Origin: Planococcaceae bacterium UBA3378
GTDB taxonomy: Bacteria > Bacillota > Bacilli > Bacillales_A > Planococcaceae
NCBI GenBank assembly: GCA_002359075.1
Contig: DEQA01000350.1
Span: 245 to 8,429, forward strand
Length of the DNA stretch: 8,185 nt
Direction of reading: 5' to 3'
The notes beneath the pieces were generated by a model that was given only the letters and a program-made list of their open reading frames with translations, was not told where the DNA came from and ran no database searches. Each line of letters starts with the position of its first letter. The first letter of the stretch is position 1. A program made the position numbers and the translations under genes. Of this stretch, positions 7,027 to 8,185 are shown one piece after another.

Positions 7027-7468
7027 AAAACTAGAGAAAACAGAGCCGCTGCCAATGGATTTACTGCTGTTGGCAGACCCGTCGGAAGAAATAGTTCGGA
7101 GTTATATGCCAAGAGCCAAGTGCTATGTGCTGGAACAGAAAGGGAGCATTGTCGGCGTCTATAGCCTGCTGCCGACCCGCCCTGGAACGGTAGAGCTCGT
7201 AAATATTGCGGTCGCTGAATCCGAGCAGAATAAAGGCTACGGAAAGGCGCTCATTTTGCATGCAGTAGAAACTGCCCGCAGTCAGGGGTATATAACAATC
7301 GAGGTGGGCACCGGTAATTCAAGCATTGCACAGCTTGCCCTGTATCAAAAATGCGGCTTTCGGATGACTCATATCGATCGTAATTTTTTCTTACAGCATT
7401 ATGAGGAACCGATTTTTGAAAATGGGATACAGTGTGTGGATATGGTGAGAATGTCGATGGGTTTATAG
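7019..7468 (+). CDS. GNAT-family N-acetyltransferase, YvbK-like
   Basis: A 149-residue single-domain acetyltransferase that uses acetyl-CoA. The GNAT core is clear: beta-4 VELVNIAVAE (58-67), the pyrophosphate-binding loop EQNKGYGKAL (69-78, fitting Q/RxxGxG), a following helix, beta-5 ITIEVGTGNSS (92-102), and the motif B helix LALYQKCGFR (106-115). The C-terminal stretch HYEEPIFENGIQCVDMVRM (127-145) resembles B. subtilis YvbK as I remember it, so this is likely the same subgroup; the natural substrate of that group is not known to me. The frame is open from 6959, but AGAGGAGA (7006-7013) sits 5 nt before ATG 7019. That start overlaps the kinase gene by 8 bp, indicating translational coupling and matched expression. 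Confidence 0.92.
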   Translation: MIRKLEKTEPLPMDLLLLADPSEEIVRSYMPRAKCYVLEQKGSIVGVYSLLPTRPGTVELVNIAVAESEQNKGYGKALILHAVETARSQGYITIEVGTGNSSIAQLALYQKCGFRMTHIDRNFFLQHYEEPIFENGIQCVDMVRMSMGL

Positions 7469-7592
7469 ATAGGGGCTAGTAATGGGAAGTTGAATGATAA
7501 AGATGAATTACATGAAAACGATGGGTGTTACTGCTTGTATTGGATCAAGAAAATCAGTAGACAGACCACTATGTGCAGCGTGCTTCTCTCCA

Positions 7593-7646
7593 TTTAAAAA
7601 TAAGTCAGCTGTAACTCCCCGGTGTTGAAAACGACTTATGTTTAAA
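7593..7646 (+). repeat. Inverted repeat in the lipoprotein-gene leader
   Basis: TTTAAAAATAAGTC (7593-7606) and GACTTATGTTTAAA (7633-7646) are complementary at 13 of 14 positions, with a 26-nt loop. The right arm ends one base before the RBS of the lipoprotein gene. No U-tract follows on the + strand, so it does not look like a terminator. An RNA hairpin or a protein-binding site are the open readings. Confidence 0.65.
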
Positions 7647-7653
7647 AGGGGAG
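7615..7653 (+). promoter_or_regulatory. Possible RBS-sequestering pair (anti-SD/SD)
   Basis: CTCCCC (7615-7620), inside the loop of the inverted repeat, is exactly complementary to GGGGAG (7648-7653), the RBS core for ATG 7660. Pairing would hide the RBS. It crosses the inverted-repeat stem, so the two helices would be alternatives or would form a pseudoknot. The complementarity is seen directly; regulation is inference. Confidence 0.4.
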
Positions 7654-7659
7654 ATGGCA

Positions 7660-8043
7660 ATGAAGCAGATTTATTATGTCTTTATATTAATAGGAGCATG
7701 TTTCATTTTATTGGCGGCATGTTTAAAACCCGTATTTGATGATGCACAATATATACTTGTTGAGAAGCAGGTTGGAGAAGAGAACAAGTATGATGAATTC
7801 AAAAAAGTGACAGCACAAAAGAAGGTCAAAAAGGTGCGGGCAATTCTTCATAATGCTGATTGGGAAAAGGCAAAGGTAGAGAAGGAGCGTCCTCCTGATC
7901 ACCACTTTTTCTTTCAGTTTAAAAATCCAAATATCGAGGCAAAAGCTGTGCTGTATGAACTTTGGATCACTCCAAATAGTGACCAAGTTGAGTTAGTAGA
8001 AAACAATTCAGTACGTAAAATTAGATCAAGGTATGTCCACTGA
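7660..8043 (+). CDS. Putative YhfM-like lipoprotein, C-terminus frameshifted
   Basis: As read, 127 residues. A lipoprotein signal peptide is visible: MKQ, a hydrophobic stretch (residues 4-18), and lipobox L18-A19-A20-C21, so C21 should be lipidated and the protein anchored outside the membrane. The mature part contains QKKVKKVRAILHNADWEKAKV (split about 52-72) and HHFFFQFKNPNIEAKAVLYELW (split about 80-101), followed by ITPN. This pattern recalls the YhfM-like domain of Bacillales lipoproteins of unknown function. ATG 7660 is preferred to ATG 7654 because GGGGAG (7648-7653) abuts the latter. The final residues after VELVE (VRKIRSRYVH) look unlike the family. The expected ending lies in the next frame (8000-8074), so a one-base indel near 8000-8012 has probably replaced the C-terminus. 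Corrected length would be about 137 residues. Confidence 0.75.
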   Translation: MKQIYYVFILIGACFILLAACLKPVFDDAQYILVEKQVGEENKYDEFKKVTAQKKVKKVRAILHNADWEKAKVEKERPPDHHFFFQFKNPNIEAKAVLYELWITPNSDQVELVENNSVRKIRSRYVH

Positions 8044-8074
8044 AATGATTGAACTGCTAATCGGCGAAAAATAA
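8000..8074 (+). other. Displaced C-terminal coding segment of the lipoprotein gene
   Basis: In the +1 frame relative to 7660, bases 8000-8074 read KTIQYVKLDQGMSTEMIELLIGEK (first 12 and last 12 residues) and then TAA. This resembles the KLxxEdS-like ILLxGEK-type ending expected for the family. A TAG at 7997-7999 closes this frame upstream, which places the shift at or after 8000. Removing one A from the AAAA run at 8000-8003 gives a continuous frame through VELVETIQYVKL to the stop at 8072-8074. Confidence 0.6.
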
Positions 8075-8085
8075 TAGGACAGTAA

Positions 8086-8185
8086 AAGAATTGGACCTCT
8101 GATAAAACAAAGGACTTTCTTATCCTGGAAAAGATGTCGTAGCTCATTACAGCAATCAAAAAGCGGGATTGTCTATTAATGGACT
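8086..8185 (+). other. Unrecognised partial coding fragment at the window end, possibly frameshifted
   Basis: From 8106 to the end one frame is open and reads protein-like from about 8118: SYPGKDVVAHYSNQKAG, then LSINGL. It has no ATG and a TAA upstream at 8103-8105. A different frame just before it (8086-8115) reads NWTSDKTKDF. The two pieces read well together as one protein with a frame change near 8112-8121. I do not recognise the family. It may be a gene remnant, or part of a gene continuing past the window with a start I cannot see. Confidence 0.25.

Noticed and set aside
7593..7646. Inverted repeat as the terminator of the kinase-GNAT unit
   Set aside because: The 3' arm is followed by an A/G-rich RBS, not by a U-tract, and the loop of 26 nt is too long for a typical terminator.
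7914..8159. Reverse-strand ORF at the right edge
   Set aside because: It overlaps the conserved part of the lipoprotein gene, has no RBS, and its translation shows no recognisable pattern.

Overview
The window looks like a low-to-moderate GC Firmicute of the order Bacillales (Bacillaceae or a close relative). Support comes from strong AGGAGG-type ribosome binding sites, A+T-rich spacers, sigma-A-like promoters, and family members typical of that group: a second-type IleRS, a short PadR regulator, a DUF6241-like protein and a YhfM-like lipoprotein. All recognised genes lie on the + strand. There are no tRNA, rRNA, CRISPR or insertion-sequence genes.

Layout. (1) 1-2094 is the 3' two thirds of an isoleucyl-tRNA synthetase gene of the eukaryote-like, type-2 kind; its start lies outside the window. 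(2) 2122-3000 is a tandem GNAT acetyltransferase gene with a strong RBS, interrupted by an in-frame TAA at codon 45. (3) 3026-3818 is a compact unit: a sigma-A promoter, a perfect 12-bp palindrome at the predicted transcription start, a short PadR repressor gene, a 4-bp-overlapping gene for a small two-helix membrane protein, and a clear terminator. (4) 4002-5231 encodes a 12-helix major facilitator transporter with a GTG start. (5) 5400-5906 encodes an N-terminally anchored DUF6241-like extracytoplasmic protein and ends in a strong terminator. (6) 6157-7468 is a translationally coupled pair: an aminoglycoside-phosphotransferase-fold kinase and a YvbK-like GNAT acetyltransferase. (7) 7593-8074 is a lipoprotein gene preceded by a structured leader that could hide its ribosome binding site; its conserved C-terminal end is displaced by a frameshift. 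(8) 8075-8185 holds an unrecognised protein-like fragment running off the end.

The genes do not form a single pathway. The window resembles an accessory chromosomal stretch of small independent units, several of them related to resistance or small-molecule modification (type-2 IleRS, MFS exporter, APH-like kinase, GNATs). I did not find a clearly new multi-gene system. The items most worth following are the lipoprotein leader structure, the PadR operator and its partner membrane protein, and the two or three genes broken by single lesions, which may be genome decay or sequencing error.
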